Below, piece after piece: positions 1 to 7,781 of a stretch of 21,634 nucleotides of DNA (position 1 is the stretch's first letter; the number at the start of each line of letters is the position of its first letter). Below the pieces are notes generated by a model that was not told the DNA's origin, did not search any database, and worked only from the letters and a program-made list of their open reading frames with translations. The position numbers were made by a program, and so were the translations under genes. The stretch is from the NCBI GenBank assembly GCA_903824735.1, contig CAIJXO010000006.1, positions 1-21,634 on the forward strand, in the 5' to 3' direction. The stretch comes from an uncultured bacterium. Its GTDB lineage: Bacteria; Patescibacteriota; Minisyncoccia; Phycocordibacterales; GWA1-40-21.

Positions 1-936
1 AGTATAAATAGTACCATTGCGTCCCAAGCGAGTTGGCAGAACGCAATCAAAAAGATCCACTCCGTTTTCAATACCCATAAATAAATCTTCCGGTTCACCA
101 ATGCCAAGTAAGTGCCGTGGTTTTTCTTCAGGTAAGATTTCATTCACCCATTTGACCGCTGTCGACATATCTTCTTTAGCAAAAGAACCGCCGATGCCAA
201 AGCCATCGAAATTAAGGGAGGAAATGAAGCGCGCGGATTCCTTGCGTAAATTTTCATCACGACCACCCTGAACGATTCCGAAGAGAGAAATTTTATCCTC
301 AGTATTTAATTTATTATGTTCTTCGAGTGAACGTCTGGCCCAGTTGTGAGTGCGATCGAGAGCTTCGGTTTGATATTTAAGGTCTTCGCTCGGCGAAGTA
401 CATTCATCAAAAGCAAAAATCATATCCGCGCCCAGATTGTGCTGAATCTGAATTGATTTCTCGGGAGTAATATAGTGCACCGAGCCATCTAGATGTGAAG
501 TGAAAGAGACACCATCTTGACCGATTTTTGCGAGTCGCGGCGCATCGCTATCATCAAATCTCTCGGGAATCATGAGCGAAGGATCGGTAACTTGAATCAC
601 TTTAGAAATTCCTTTTTTATAAGCGGCACCAAGTGAGAAAACTTGAAAACCACCAGAGTCGGTCATAGTCGGTCCGGACCAGTTCATCATTTTACCGAGG
701 CCGCCCATTTTTTTGACCGCTTCGTCCCCAGGCTGTAGATATAGGTGATAGGTGTTCGCCAAAACTACTTGGGTACCCGCCTCTTTCACCTGATCGGGAT
801 TTAAAGATTTTACCGTCGCCTTAGTCCCCACAACGACAAAAGCCGGAGTCTCAATAACACCATGCGGCGTTTCAATCGTGCCCACTCTCCCTAGTCTGCC
901 ATCTAATTTCTTATGTATTGTAAACTTCAAAGCCAT
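1..936 (-). CDS. tgt: tRNA-guanine transglycosylase, 5' part (cut by window edge)
   Basis: Exchanges guanine 34 of GUN-anticodon tRNAs for a queuosine precursor base. The frame is open for 312 codons from the ATG at 936 to the left window edge, so about 60-70 C-terminal residues are missing. Visible family motifs are the TDSGGFQ segment (residues 92-98, with the general acid/base Asp93), FGIVQGG, GFGIGG and DCVLPTRLGRNG near the edge, which holds the nucleophilic Asp. The zinc site (CxCxxC...H) normally follows this point and lies outside the window. The ATG is preceded by an extended -10 (TGC then TATATT at 945-953) ending 8 nt upstream, suggesting a nearly leaderless mRNA. Identification is firm; whether the substrate is preQ1 or a salvaged base cannot be told here. 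Confidence 0.95.
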   Translation of the reverse strand, partial: MALKFTIHKKLDGRLGRVGTIETPHGVIETPAFVVVGTKATVKSLNPDQVKEAGTQVVLANTYHLYLQPGDEAVKKMGGLGKMMNWSGPTMTDSGGFQVFSLGAAYKKGISKVIQVTDPSLMIPERFDDSDAPRLAKIGQDGVSFTSHLDGSVHYITPEKSIQIQHNLGADMIFAFDECTSPSEDLKYQTEALDRTHNWARRSLEEHNKLNTEDKISLFGIVQGGRDENLRKESARFISSLNFDGFGIGGSFAKEDMSTAVKWVNEILPEEKPRHLLGIGEPEDLFMGIENGVDLFDCVLPTRLGRNGTIYT

Positions 937-944
937 TAGAGACT

Positions 945-953
945 AATATAGCA
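945..953 (-). promoter_or_regulatory. Extended -10 promoter of tgt
   Basis: On the minus strand TGC-TATATT precedes the tgt ATG by 8 nt. No convincing -35 is seen. The stretch CAATTTATGCTA is shared with the promoter at 18825-18833, ahead of the M14 operon. Confidence 0.55.
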
Positions 954-965
954 TAAATTGTAACA

Positions 966-1202
966 TTACAAATGCTTATTCTTGAAGGCGTGACCAGAAG
1001 AACTTTTTAGATACTTTTCAAACTTAAGTGCCCTGTCCTTATGTAAAAAAGCACAATACCAGACTAATTGGTATGGCCCTCGATATGAAGTGTATTTTGA
1101 TTGACCAAGATTATGTTGTTTAAATCTTTCTTTAAGATCTCTAGTGCAACCAATGTAATTCTCATTATTTTTTAGGCTTTTCAGTATATAAACATAGTGC
1201 AT
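966..1202 (-). CDS. GIY-YIG domain protein, URI family
   Basis: A small single-domain protein of 78 aa. The N-terminal YVYIL and YIG elements (residues 3-7 and 16-18) form the GIY-YIG pair. They are followed by the conserved DLKERFKQHN helix, a YTSYRGPYQLVWY strand region and the EKYLKSSSG helix with its Glu. Proteins of this size belong to the URI/YhbQ-like family, a putative structure-specific endonuclease whose cellular role is not established. It stands alone next to a cluster of palindromes (1217-1338), which is suggestive because small GIY-YIG genes are often found beside repeats, but a functional link is only inferred. Confidence 0.88.
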   Translation of the reverse strand: MHYVYILKSLKNNENYIGCTRDLKERFKQHNLGQSKYTSYRGPYQLVWYCAFLHKDRALKFEKYLKSSSGHAFKNKHL

Positions 1203-1216
1203 ATATTTGATGTTGT

Positions 1217-1338
1217 TGCCCCACTTCGCTAAAAGCTACGCGGGGCACACCACTCGTTTTAACGGGTGGACTATACTAACATATTTTACGCTTGCACCGC
1301 GAAGCTAATTTAGCTTTGTAAATTAGCGTAGTGGTGTG
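1217..1338. repeat. REP-like cluster of three palindromes
   Basis: Three hairpins lie in the divergent intergenic region. (1) 1217-1247: TGCCCC/GGGGCA outer stem, imperfect middle, GCT-AAA-AGC tip. (2) 1250-1269: CCACTCGTT/AACGGGTGG with one G-T pair. (3) 1293-1338: outer 8-bp stem (1293-1300 with 1331-1338, including G-T pairs), a 3x3 internal loop, then a perfect 9-bp stem GCTAATTTA/TAAATTAGC around a 6-nt loop. Hairpins 1 and 3 share arm sequence: AGCTACGCGGGGC against AGCTTCGCGGTGC, and CCACTTCGCT against CCACTACGCT. They look like two copies of one palindromic unit around a third, as in BIME-type REP elements. Confidence 0.6.
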
Positions 1339-1345
1339 TTATAAT
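1316..1345 (+). promoter_or_regulatory. Promoter of the LOG-family gene
   Basis: TTGTAA (1316-1321), 18-bp spacer, perfect TATAAT (1340-1345). The ATG at 1353 is 7 nt after the -10, so transcription should start at or next to the start codon. The -35 lies in the loop and 3' arm of the palindrome at 1293-1338. Confidence 0.7.
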
Positions 1346-1352
1346 CCAATTT

Positions 1353-2057
1353 ATGAATTTTAAAAATATTTTTTCAAAGGATGGGATGAAAATGAGTGGT
1401 AAATTTACAATTAAGTCTCTTGATGCAATTGCTAAGTATGAAACCAAGATAACCAGTGCTGAATTCAAACACGGTTACGCAGTAATTAAAAAGTACCCGA
1501 AATCAGTCAGTATTTTAGGATCCGCAGTTTTAAAACCAGATACCGATATGTACAGAAAGGCTGAATCTCTGGGCCAACGTATCGCTCGTGATTTAAATTA
1601 TGCCGTCGTGACTGGTGGCGGACCTGGTATTATGGAAGCAGCCAATAAGGGGGCTTTTGAAGCTGGTGGTGCTTCGATCGGTTTCACTATTAATTTACCG
1701 GAAGAGCAATACGTTAACCCCTACCTCACCGAATCAGTAAAATTTGAATATTTCTTTACGAGAAAAACTCTGATCTTCTGTTCAGCCGAGACTTACGTCT
1801 ACTATCCAGGTGGATTCGGTACCATGGACGAATTATTTGAAATCTTAACCCTTATTAAAACCGGAAAGATTCCCCATGTACCCGTAGTACTTATTGGTCG
1901 CGATTTCTGGCAACCACTTTTAGCTTTTATTGAAAAAGAATTATACGAAGATCTAAAGGTTATACCAAAGAGTTTTATGTCACTTTATAAAATAGTCGAT
2001 TCTGAAGACGAAATTATCGAAATTATTAGAAACGCCCCACTTAGGACAGATTATTAA
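1353..2057 (+). CDS. LOG family Rossmann-fold protein (lysine decarboxylase-like)
   Basis: Carries both family signatures: GGGPGIMEA (residues 88-96), the nucleotide-phosphate-binding glycine loop, and PGGFGTMDE (152-160), the PGGxGTxxE motif of cytokinin riboside 5'-monophosphate phosphoribohydrolases. Despite the old name, members are not lysine decarboxylases; they are thought to hydrolyse nucleoside monophosphates to base and ribose phosphate. At 234 aa it belongs to the longer subgroup. Two starts are possible: ATG 1353, matching the leaderless promoter, or ATG 1386 (residue 12), which has AAGG 5 nt upstream. I prefer 1353. It converges on the cytidine deaminase gene with a 5-bp gap. The exact substrate is unknown. 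Confidence 0.9.
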   Translation: MNFKNIFSKDGMKMSGKFTIKSLDAIAKYETKITSAEFKHGYAVIKKYPKSVSILGSAVLKPDTDMYRKAESLGQRIARDLNYAVVTGGGPGIMEAANKGAFEAGGASIGFTINLPEEQYVNPYLTESVKFEYFFTRKTLIFCSAETYVYYPGGFGTMDELFEILTLIKTGKIPHVPVVLIGRDFWQPLLAFIEKELYEDLKVIPKSFMSLYKIVDSEDEIIEIIRNAPLRTDY

Positions 2058-2062
2058 TTAGT

Positions 2063-2512
2063 CTATTTCCCTCCCGCGTAAGGTAAAGGTAAAAGTCTTT
2101 TCAGACTCGTCTTTATAATTTTATCTTTGGCACTATTTGAGCAAATCACTTCGATATCACCGCCGTTCATAGTTAGGAATTCTTCCATAAACTGGCGACA
2201 AACACCGCAGGGCATAACTGGATTTTCTACTACCCCATCGCTGTCCGTACCGATTAAGGCAAGCGAAACAATATTTCTAAGTCCTTGAGTGTTTGCCGTC
2301 GCAATCGCTACTCGTTCAGCACATAAGTTCACAGTTGAGGAAGCGTTAGCCACACTTGATCCGAGCACAATTTCACCAGATTTTATCAAGACGGCTGCAC
2401 CAACTCTAGCCTGAGTGTTGTATGGATTATAAGCATTAGCCAGGGCTCTTTCGGCGGAATCAAGTAAATCTTTTTCAACCTTGTCTAAGTCTTTGTATTT
2501 TATATCTTTCAT
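2063..2512 (-). CDS. Cytidine deaminase-like zinc hydrolase
   Basis: The zinc site is complete: CAE (Cys64, catalytic Glu66) and PCGVC (Cys102, Cys105), as in the small homotetrameric cytidine deaminases that use three Cys ligands. Length (149 aa) and the YNPYNTQARVGAAV start region also fit. Ribose-binding positions are unusual: where the family has NxENAS, this protein reads GSSVANAS, so the Asn and Glu that hold the ribose hydroxyl are Ser and Ala, and the usual Phe before VGAA is absent. Deaminase chemistry is therefore likely but the substrate may not be plain cytidine; a base or an altered nucleoside is possible. It starts 2 nt after the SIMPL gene stop, so the two are probably co-transcribed. 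Confidence 0.85.
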   Translation of the reverse strand: MKDIKYKDLDKVEKDLLDSAERALANAYNPYNTQARVGAAVLIKSGEIVLGSSVANASSTVNLCAERVAIATANTQGLRNIVSLALIGTDSDGVVENPVMPCGVCRQFMEEFLTMNGGDIEVICSNSAKDKIIKTSLKRLLPLPYAGGK

Positions 2513-2514
2513 GG

Positions 2515-3249
2515 CTATTTAATTTCAAAAGCGGCCTTAACCGTCACCATAATACTTTTATTAATCTTTGAAGTATCGTAGGTGCCGTAATCAGAAATTT
2601 CCAAGGAATTGGCAGGAAGCACCTGTACTACCCCACTGGCTGCCGATTTAAGCGCACCGATTTTTTGACCCGAGCCAGAGACAATTTCTTCTGCTCTTTT
2701 TTTAGCATCAGCGACGGCCTCGGACAAAAGTTCAACGCGGGTTTGAGGTAAATTCTTATAATAGTATTCCACTGGATAGACACTGAAGATTACTCCCTGG
2801 TTTATCAAAGATTGAATGGCTTGGGCCAAATTACCGATTTTAACAATGTCACCCGAAGCCACTTCAACGGTCTGTCTCAGAGTATAATCTTTTTCCGCCG
2901 GACTGACGTTGCTTTGGTTGTAGTCATAGTTCTGCTCCATGGAAACCGTCGAGATGGTGATATCCTTATCTTCAATTTGCTGAGCCTTCAAAAAGCTTTT
3001 AACTATTTTAAGGTCGGAGGCCATTTGAACGTAACCAACCTTCAGATTGCTCAACTTAATAGTCCGAGAAAAATTACCGGAGAATTTGGCGCTATCCGAT
3101 ACGACCTCTTTGGAAGCTGAACCAGTCACAGAAATCGAATCGGTTGAAGTCCGGGAGTTATAAAAAGCAACAGAGAAAATGATGGCACTCACGATTAAGG
3201 CTAGACCGATAATAAATTGCACTGAACTAAAAAAGTTTTTGTTGTTCAT
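2515..3249 (-). CDS. SIMPL domain (DUF541) protein, membrane-anchored
   Basis: A 244-aa protein with one N-terminal membrane segment (about residues 8-28) followed by an extracytoplasmic SIMPL domain. Features typical of the family are the ISVTGSASKEVVSD opening strand, a TVEVASGDIVKIGNLAQAI middle and the AVADAKKRAEEI helix. Family members (the group includes BP26/OMP28-like proteins) form oligomers, but no general function is agreed. I choose the ATG at 3249 rather than 3291 because a perfect TATAAT lies 6 nt upstream of it and the membrane segment then follows directly. The stop is 2 nt before the deaminase start. Confidence 0.85.
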   Translation of the reverse strand: MNNKNFFSSVQFIIGLALIVSAIIFSVAFYNSRTSTDSISVTGSASKEVVSDSAKFSGNFSRTIKLSNLKVGYVQMASDLKIVKSFLKAQQIEDKDITISTVSMEQNYDYNQSNVSPAEKDYTLRQTVEVASGDIVKIGNLAQAIQSLINQGVIFSVYPVEYYYKNLPQTRVELLSEAVADAKKRAEEIVSGSGQKIGALKSAASGVVQVLPANSLEISDYGTYDTSKINKSIMVTVKAAFEIK

Positions 3250-3255
3250 ACATCT

Positions 3256-3261
3256 ATTATA
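3256..3261 (-). promoter_or_regulatory. -10 box of the SIMPL-cdd pair
   Basis: Perfect TATAAT on the minus strand, 6 nt before the ATG at 3249, overlapping the stop codon of the upstream VanZ-like gene. No clear -35. It implies a leaderless transcript independent of the upstream operon. Confidence 0.6.
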
Positions 3262-3742
3262 ACTGTTTTTTGGAGTTAATAAAAGGCACAAAACAAAGGC
3301 TAGCGATCAAAGCGCCCAAAGAATTGCTGACGAGATCAAGCCAGGTATCATCAATACTGTTTGCCGCAACGTAATCAAAGAAATGTTGCAGGAAAAACTC
3401 GATGTTCTCATTGATCACCCCTAAGAACACGACAATCAAAAGACTGAAGATAAAAAACTGAGCTTTCCCAATCTTATACTCCCCATCCCTTACAACTAAG
3501 AAGCAGAGCAGAAAGGTTAGAAAACCACCACCCACAGCATGTAAAATACGATTGCCGATTTCGATGTCTGGCACATAGCGAACAGCAAAGTTTACAACAA
3601 TACTGAGTACAAAGATCAAAATCATTGAGTAATATGACTTTCGGTTAATTGGCTTGATTTCGCCACCAAACATAAAAGGGAATAAAAACCTGAGTACAAA
3701 ATAACAGACGACTAAACCTAGGGCTATGATTGTGAGATACAT
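3257..3742 (-). CDS. VanZ/YjdF-like integral membrane protein
   Basis: 161 aa with about five hydrophobic segments (residues 1-25, 38-58, 70-85, 95-112, 138-155). The central ENIEFF and the DDTWLDLVSNSLGAL stretch near the C-terminus resemble the E...DT..D...N..G pattern of VanZ-like and DUF2238 membrane proteins. Function is unknown in this family beyond teicoplanin resistance for VanZ itself. The start overlaps the 3' end of the CAP-domain gene by 19 bp, so it is probably translated from the same mRNA. Family assignment is by pattern only. Confidence 0.6.
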   Translation of the reverse strand: MYLTIIALGLVVCYFVLRFLFPFMFGGEIKPINRKSYYSMILIFVLSIVVNFAVRYVPDIEIGNRILHAVGGGFLTFLLCFLVVRDGEYKIGKAQFFIFSLLIVVFLGVINENIEFFLQHFFDYVAANSIDDTWLDLVSNSLGALIASLCFVPFINSKKQL

Positions 3743-4854
3743 GAATTGTACTGGTTAGTTTGTAAAATATAAGCTTCCGACATCTTTTTTAAAGCGGCGA
3801 TCGCTTTATTCACGTTCTTAGCAAAATAATTGTACTCTTGCACTTTCTGATCATAATAAGATCGATCAAGATCGGGATTATCTTTAAGCGAAACAAGTAT
3901 TTGGTAAATATTGTCTGCCTCGGTCTGGGCGTGGTCGACGATGGCCGTATTTTCAGTGATCACCGCCTTAGCTTTGGAATTTGGTTTGCGACAGACAGCG
4001 GCCGGCTGACCAAAAGTCTGAACAGCGATGGTAACCTGATCGCCCTTGAAATCGCCGACACGCTCGGCAACACCAAGCTCTTGATATTTTGGATTAAGAA
4101 TATTGGCGCGATGACCAGGGCTGTCCATCCAGGCTTTTACAATACCGAGATCACCAGCAAAATTACCGAGGGCTAAATTCTCGCCTATTAATAGATAGCT
4201 GTAGCCATTTTTCTGCGCTAAGGCCGGCACTCCTTTACCGTCGGGTGATTCATGATCAAAGTATTGATTAGTAAACAAATCCTCCAAACGTTCAGTGGCA
4301 ATTTTATCAAGCGTAGCATTACTAATTAAAGGCTTTAGGGCTGATTTGGCTCTTTCATTATTAGTATATTCGAGTATAGCGGTCGGTGTGCCAGGACGGG
4401 TTGGCGAAGAAATCAAAATCGGATCTGGTAAAGGCGCCAAAACAACGTTCGGATCTTTGATAATCAACCCCGGAACCGATGTCGCCAGCTGTCCAATCTT
4501 AACCATCGAGCTAGTGGCAATCGGTAGATTTATCTCGGAAATAGTCGTTGTACTAATTGATATTGGCTGGGTAGTTTTTATATTTTCTGAAATATTAGTA
4601 GTACTAGTAGAAGCATTCAACGCCACGAGCGCTTTATCCAACTCCTTGGTATCTGGTAATTTAGGATAAACATTGGGATCGGTGTATTTATCAAAGACAT
4701 AGCGCTTTTGCATAACCAAATAGTAGATCAAATCTGAAACGCGTTTAGCTAAAAAATCAGCCGGCTTAGCAAAAAAAATAAAAGCGACTATGACCAAAAG
4801 GAGGACAAAAACCGCCAAGAGCCAATATCTAAATGATCGAAACAACTGTAACAT
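3724..4854 (-). CDS. CAP domain (SCP/PR-1-like) protein with N-terminal membrane anchor
   Basis: 376 aa. Residues 10-30 form a membrane anchor. A Ser/Thr-rich, low-complexity linker (about 80-155) leads to a CAP domain at about 158-285. The CAP tetrad region is visible: His201 in FDHESPDG, Glu225 in IGENLALG and His248 in SPGHRANIL. A helical, charged tail (295-376) follows, perhaps a coiled coil. Bacterial CAP proteins (for example B. subtilis YkwD) are exported, and their biochemical role at the envelope is poorly known. The ATG follows an extended -10 (TGG-TATAAT) by 7 nt, so the mRNA is probably leaderless. First gene of a CAP, VanZ-like, SIMPL, deaminase string. Confidence 0.88.
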   Translation of the reverse strand: MLQLFRSFRYWLLAVFVLLLVIVAFIFFAKPADFLAKRVSDLIYYLVMQKRYVFDKYTDPNVYPKLPDTKELDKALVALNASTSTTNISENIKTTQPISISTTTISEINLPIATSSMVKIGQLATSVPGLIIKDPNVVLAPLPDPILISSPTRPGTPTAILEYTNNERAKSALKPLISNATLDKIATERLEDLFTNQYFDHESPDGKGVPALAQKNGYSYLLIGENLALGNFAGDLGIVKAWMDSPGHRANILNPKYQELGVAERVGDFKGDQVTIAVQTFGQPAAVCRKPNSKAKAVITENTAIVDHAQTEADNIYQILVSLKDNPDLDRSYYDQKVQEYNYFAKNVNKAIAALKKMSEAYILQTNQYNSCISQS

Positions 4855-4861
4855 TGCGCCG

Positions 4862-4894
4862 ATTATACCATATTTCAGTGATTTATTGTATAAT
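4862..4894. promoter_or_regulatory. Divergent back-to-back -10 boxes
   Basis: Two perfect TATAAT boxes face away from each other. The minus-strand box at 4862-4867 (extended, TGG before it) is 7 nt from the CAP gene ATG. The plus-strand box at 4889-4894 is 6 nt from the ATG at 4901. The whole intergenic space is 46 bp, so each -35 zone overlaps the opposite promoter and the two polymerases should exclude one another. Confidence 0.75.
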
Positions 4895-4900
4895 TAACCC

Positions 4901-5290
4901 ATGAAATTAATCGTCGTCATAATCGGCTATTTTAAATGGCATTATTCCAAGGCGCTAAAATCAATCACTAGTATTTGGAAGAATTTTCTTGATTTTCTGG
5001 TTGCCTTCTTCTCTCTAAAACTTGTCGTCAAAAATCTGTTTGATCCCTGGAAAAGAATGAACGATATTTATCCAGCCCGCTTTAATTTTAAAGATTACTT
5101 CTTTGCTTTCCTGACCAACGCCATCATGCGTATTGTCGGCATCATCATGCGTCTACTTTTACTCGTTGTCGGAGTTGTCGGTTATATTCTCTTCTTTATT
5201 CTACTGCCGATCACCTTAATTGTTTGGTTGATCTTACCTTTGATTATTCTTTTCTTAGCAATAAGTGGACTGTACCTAATTATTAAATAA
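4901..5290 (+). CDS. Small membrane protein paired with the Clp-like ATPase
   Basis: 129 aa. It has an amphipathic N-terminal half with LKLVVKNLFDPWKRM (residues 39-53) and two or three strongly hydrophobic segments in the C-terminal half (about 74-100 and 103-127). No enzymatic motif is seen. It stops 1 nt before the Clp-like gene starts, so the two are surely one operon, and the simplest inference is that it helps to anchor or regulate that ATPase at the membrane. I do not recognise a named family. A TATAAT box 6 nt upstream indicates a leaderless mRNA. Confidence 0.75.
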   Translation: MKLIVVIIGYFKWHYSKALKSITSIWKNFLDFLVAFFSLKLVVKNLFDPWKRMNDIYPARFNFKDYFFAFLTNAIMRIVGIIMRLLLLVVGVVGYILFFILLPITLIVWLILPLIILFLAISGLYLIIK

Positions 5291-5291
5291 A

Positions 5292-7781
5292 ATGTCTAAA
5301 ATTGAAGCGTTCCTAAGAAAAAGTAAAATCTACCCCGCCCTCTTACTCGAGGGCAAGTTTTCGGAACGCAAGCGGTCAATAATAATTAATGTCACGAAAA
5401 ATCTTTTGCTGGCCTTACCAATCATTGTAATTGTGAGTATTATTTTCGACAATTATGGAATAAGTGCCACCGGTAGTACGGCCGATTCCCTTATCCGTAA
5501 GCTTCTTGGCCTCGGTTTATTTTCTTTGAGTCTTTATATAACGATGCAAATTTTTGAAGCCTACTTCGCTTCAATTTATTACTTTGAGTACGTCGCCAAT
5601 AATCGCTACCAAGATAAAGAATACTACACATTTTCAGCAGGAAGACTATTGAGAAGGACAGTAAATGACAATTTACTAACTGGACTTTTACGTTCGGACG
5701 GAGTTGGGAAAAAGATTATCACGAGACTTGGCATCACCAAAGAGGAAGCCGACACCCTACTTTTGAAACAAACCGAAAACAAAAATCCCAAAGTCTTAGA
5801 CCTAAGCGGTGTTAATCTCATCAAAGTATCGACTATCGTTAATTTTATCTACGAAAATTATTCTGATTTCAAACAACTGCTCGATAATCACGGCCTTAAT
5901 CAAAAAGACCTGCAAGCCACGGTGGATTGGGTGATCTACCAAGTCGAATCTGAAGCTTACAATCGTCAGTGGTGGAAAGCCGAAAAATTGGCACACATCC
6001 CGGGAGTGGCTGCTGACTGGTCATTTGGACGAACCTATCTGCTAAATAAATACAGCCGAAATATCCTCGACGACGAGGAAGTAAACTCGAACGCTATATC
6101 TTTTGAAGGACGAGATCGTGAACTCGGACAACTTCAAGCCGTACTTGAAAGGTCCGTCGGGGCAAACGCCCTTCTCGTCGGTCAGCCGGGTGAAGAAAAA
6201 ATGGAAGTTGTTTGGAATCTAGCCAAACAGATTCACAGTGGAACGGCTTCACCCCATCTGGTTGGCAAGAAGATGTTACTTTTCCTAACTGGTGATTTTA
6301 CCTCCGCGGTGAAAGACCGAAATGATTTTGAAAATAAAATTGAAACAATCTTTACCGAAGTGCTTCATGCGGGAAATATTGTACTCGTGATCGACAACTT
6401 TGCCCATCTCATCTTACAGGCCAAGCAGTTCGAGCTTAACTTAATTGAAATCATCGAACCCTACTTATCAAATATCAGCGGACAAACGATCGCGCTCGTC
6501 GATACTGAATATTTTCACAGCTTGATTGAAAATAATAAAGCGATTATGTCACGCTTTGAATCAATACAAACCAAGCCACTTTTGCAGACTGAGATAATAA
6601 AGATTGTCAGTCGAGAAGCACTAATCGCCGAGAAGAAATACCAAATCACTTACACCTACCCCGCTATTTCTGAAATCGCCAAAAGTGCTGAGTATTATTT
6701 CCCTGATGGTGTCTCCTCTGATAAGGCAGAAGACCTGCTCGCCGAAATGTCGCCTTGGTCCAATGAAAGAGGTATCGAATTGATCACACGAGCGGACGTT
6801 TTAAAGTACATCAGTGAAAAGACTAGTATACCGATTGCCGCAATCAATGAAATAGAGAAAGAGAAACTTTTGAATCTAGAAAACTTACTGATGAAACGTG
6901 TCATTGCCCAACGCGAAGCGGTTTTTGCCGTCGCAAGCGCCATCAGACGAAACCGCGCTGGTATCCGTGACGAATTGCGACCGGTTGGTTCTTTCCTATT
7001 CTTGGGTCCTACTGGTGTGGGTAAGACTGAGACTGCTAAAGCTCTAGCTAGCGTCTTTTTTGGTGAAGAGAAAGCCTTGATGCGACTAGATATGTCGGAG
7101 TATCAAAACGAAGAAGCCTTAGCCCGTCTCATCGGTTCACTCGAGGGCAACAGACAGGGCGTGCTATCTAACCTACTTCGTGAACAACCTTACGGCGTAC
7201 TTCTACTTGATGAGTTTGAGAAAACACACAAAGATGTCTTGAACTTATTCTTGCAAATAATCGACGAGGGCTACTTTAGCGATGTCTGGGGCAAGAAAGT
7301 TATGGCGCGAAATATTATCTTTATTGCCACCTCAAACGCTGGAGCCGATAAGATTTTCAATATTATAAATCAGGGTAAAAAACTGCACGACAGTGAATCA
7401 GAAATCATCGCCCATGTTATCGAGCAAGGTATCTTCAGACCTGAACTGATAAACCGTTTTGATTCTACTGTCCTATTCCATCCACTAACCAAGGATAATC
7501 TAGTCGATATTGCTGGTCTCATGCTCAAAAAAGTGGCCAAAAGATTGGCCAACAAAGGTATTGTTTTTAATTCAAATCAAGAATTAATTAACTTTCTGGC
7601 AAATGGTGGTTACAACCCGACTTTTGGTGCCCGACCAATGAATAGACTGATCCAAGACACTATCGAAGAACACCTGTCTGATTTAATCATTCGCGGTGAT
7701 CTAAAGGCGGGCAATAAAATTGAGTTCAATGTTCTAGCGAGCCTTCCGGAAAAGGAAAGTCTGAAGCCTATCGTCTCCTAG
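5292..7781 (+). CDS. Membrane-anchored ClpB/ClpC-like AAA+ unfoldase with degenerate first ATPase domain
   Basis: 829 aa. The usual Clp N-domain is replaced by two membrane segments (about 34-52 and 71-98) and a helical region. The first AAA+ domain (about 265-450) is degenerate: Walker A reads GQPGEEKM (297-304) instead of GxPGxGKT, and Walker B reads LVIDN (365-369) with Asn in place of the catalytic Glu. The second domain is intact: GPTGVGKT (572-579), LLLDEFEK (637-644), sensor-1 ATSNAG, the arginine-finger region FRPELINRFD and sensor-2 GARPMNR (779-785). No obvious ClpP-docking tripeptide of the IGF/IGL type follows sensor 1, so it may work alone or with a membrane protease. Likely role: protein remodelling at the inner face of the membrane. 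Confidence 0.88.
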   Translation: MSKIEAFLRKSKIYPALLLEGKFSERKRSIIINVTKNLLLALPIIVIVSIIFDNYGISATGSTADSLIRKLLGLGLFSLSLYITMQIFEAYFASIYYFEYVANNRYQDKEYYTFSAGRLLRRTVNDNLLTGLLRSDGVGKKIITRLGITKEEADTLLLKQTENKNPKVLDLSGVNLIKVSTIVNFIYENYSDFKQLLDNHGLNQKDLQATVDWVIYQVESEAYNRQWWKAEKLAHIPGVAADWSFGRTYLLNKYSRNILDDEEVNSNAISFEGRDRELGQLQAVLERSVGANALLVGQPGEEKMEVVWNLAKQIHSGTASPHLVGKKMLLFLTGDFTSAVKDRNDFENKIETIFTEVLHAGNIVLVIDNFAHLILQAKQFELNLIEIIEPYLSNISGQTIALVDTEYFHSLIENNKAIMSRFESIQTKPLLQTEIIKIVSREALIAEKKYQITYTYPAISEIAKSAEYYFPDGVSSDKAEDLLAEMSPWSNERGIELITRADVLKYISEKTSIPIAAINEIEKEKLLNLENLLMKRVIAQREAVFAVASAIRRNRAGIRDELRPVGSFLFLGPTGVGKTETAKALASVFFGEEKALMRLDMSEYQNEEALARLIGSLEGNRQGVLSNLLREQPYGVLLLDEFEKTHKDVLNLFLQIIDEGYFSDVWGKKVMARNIIFIATSNAGADKIFNIINQGKKLHDSESEIIAHVIEQGIFRPELINRFDSTVLFHPLTKDNLVDIAGLMLKKVAKRLANKGIVFNSNQELINFLANGGYNPTFGARPMNRLIQDTIEEHLSDLIIRGDLKAGNKIEFNVLASLPEKESLKPIVS

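Noticed and set aside
17..271. 84-codon plus-strand frame at the left edge
   Set aside because: It lies antisense to tgt, whose family motifs are clear on the minus strand across the same bases.
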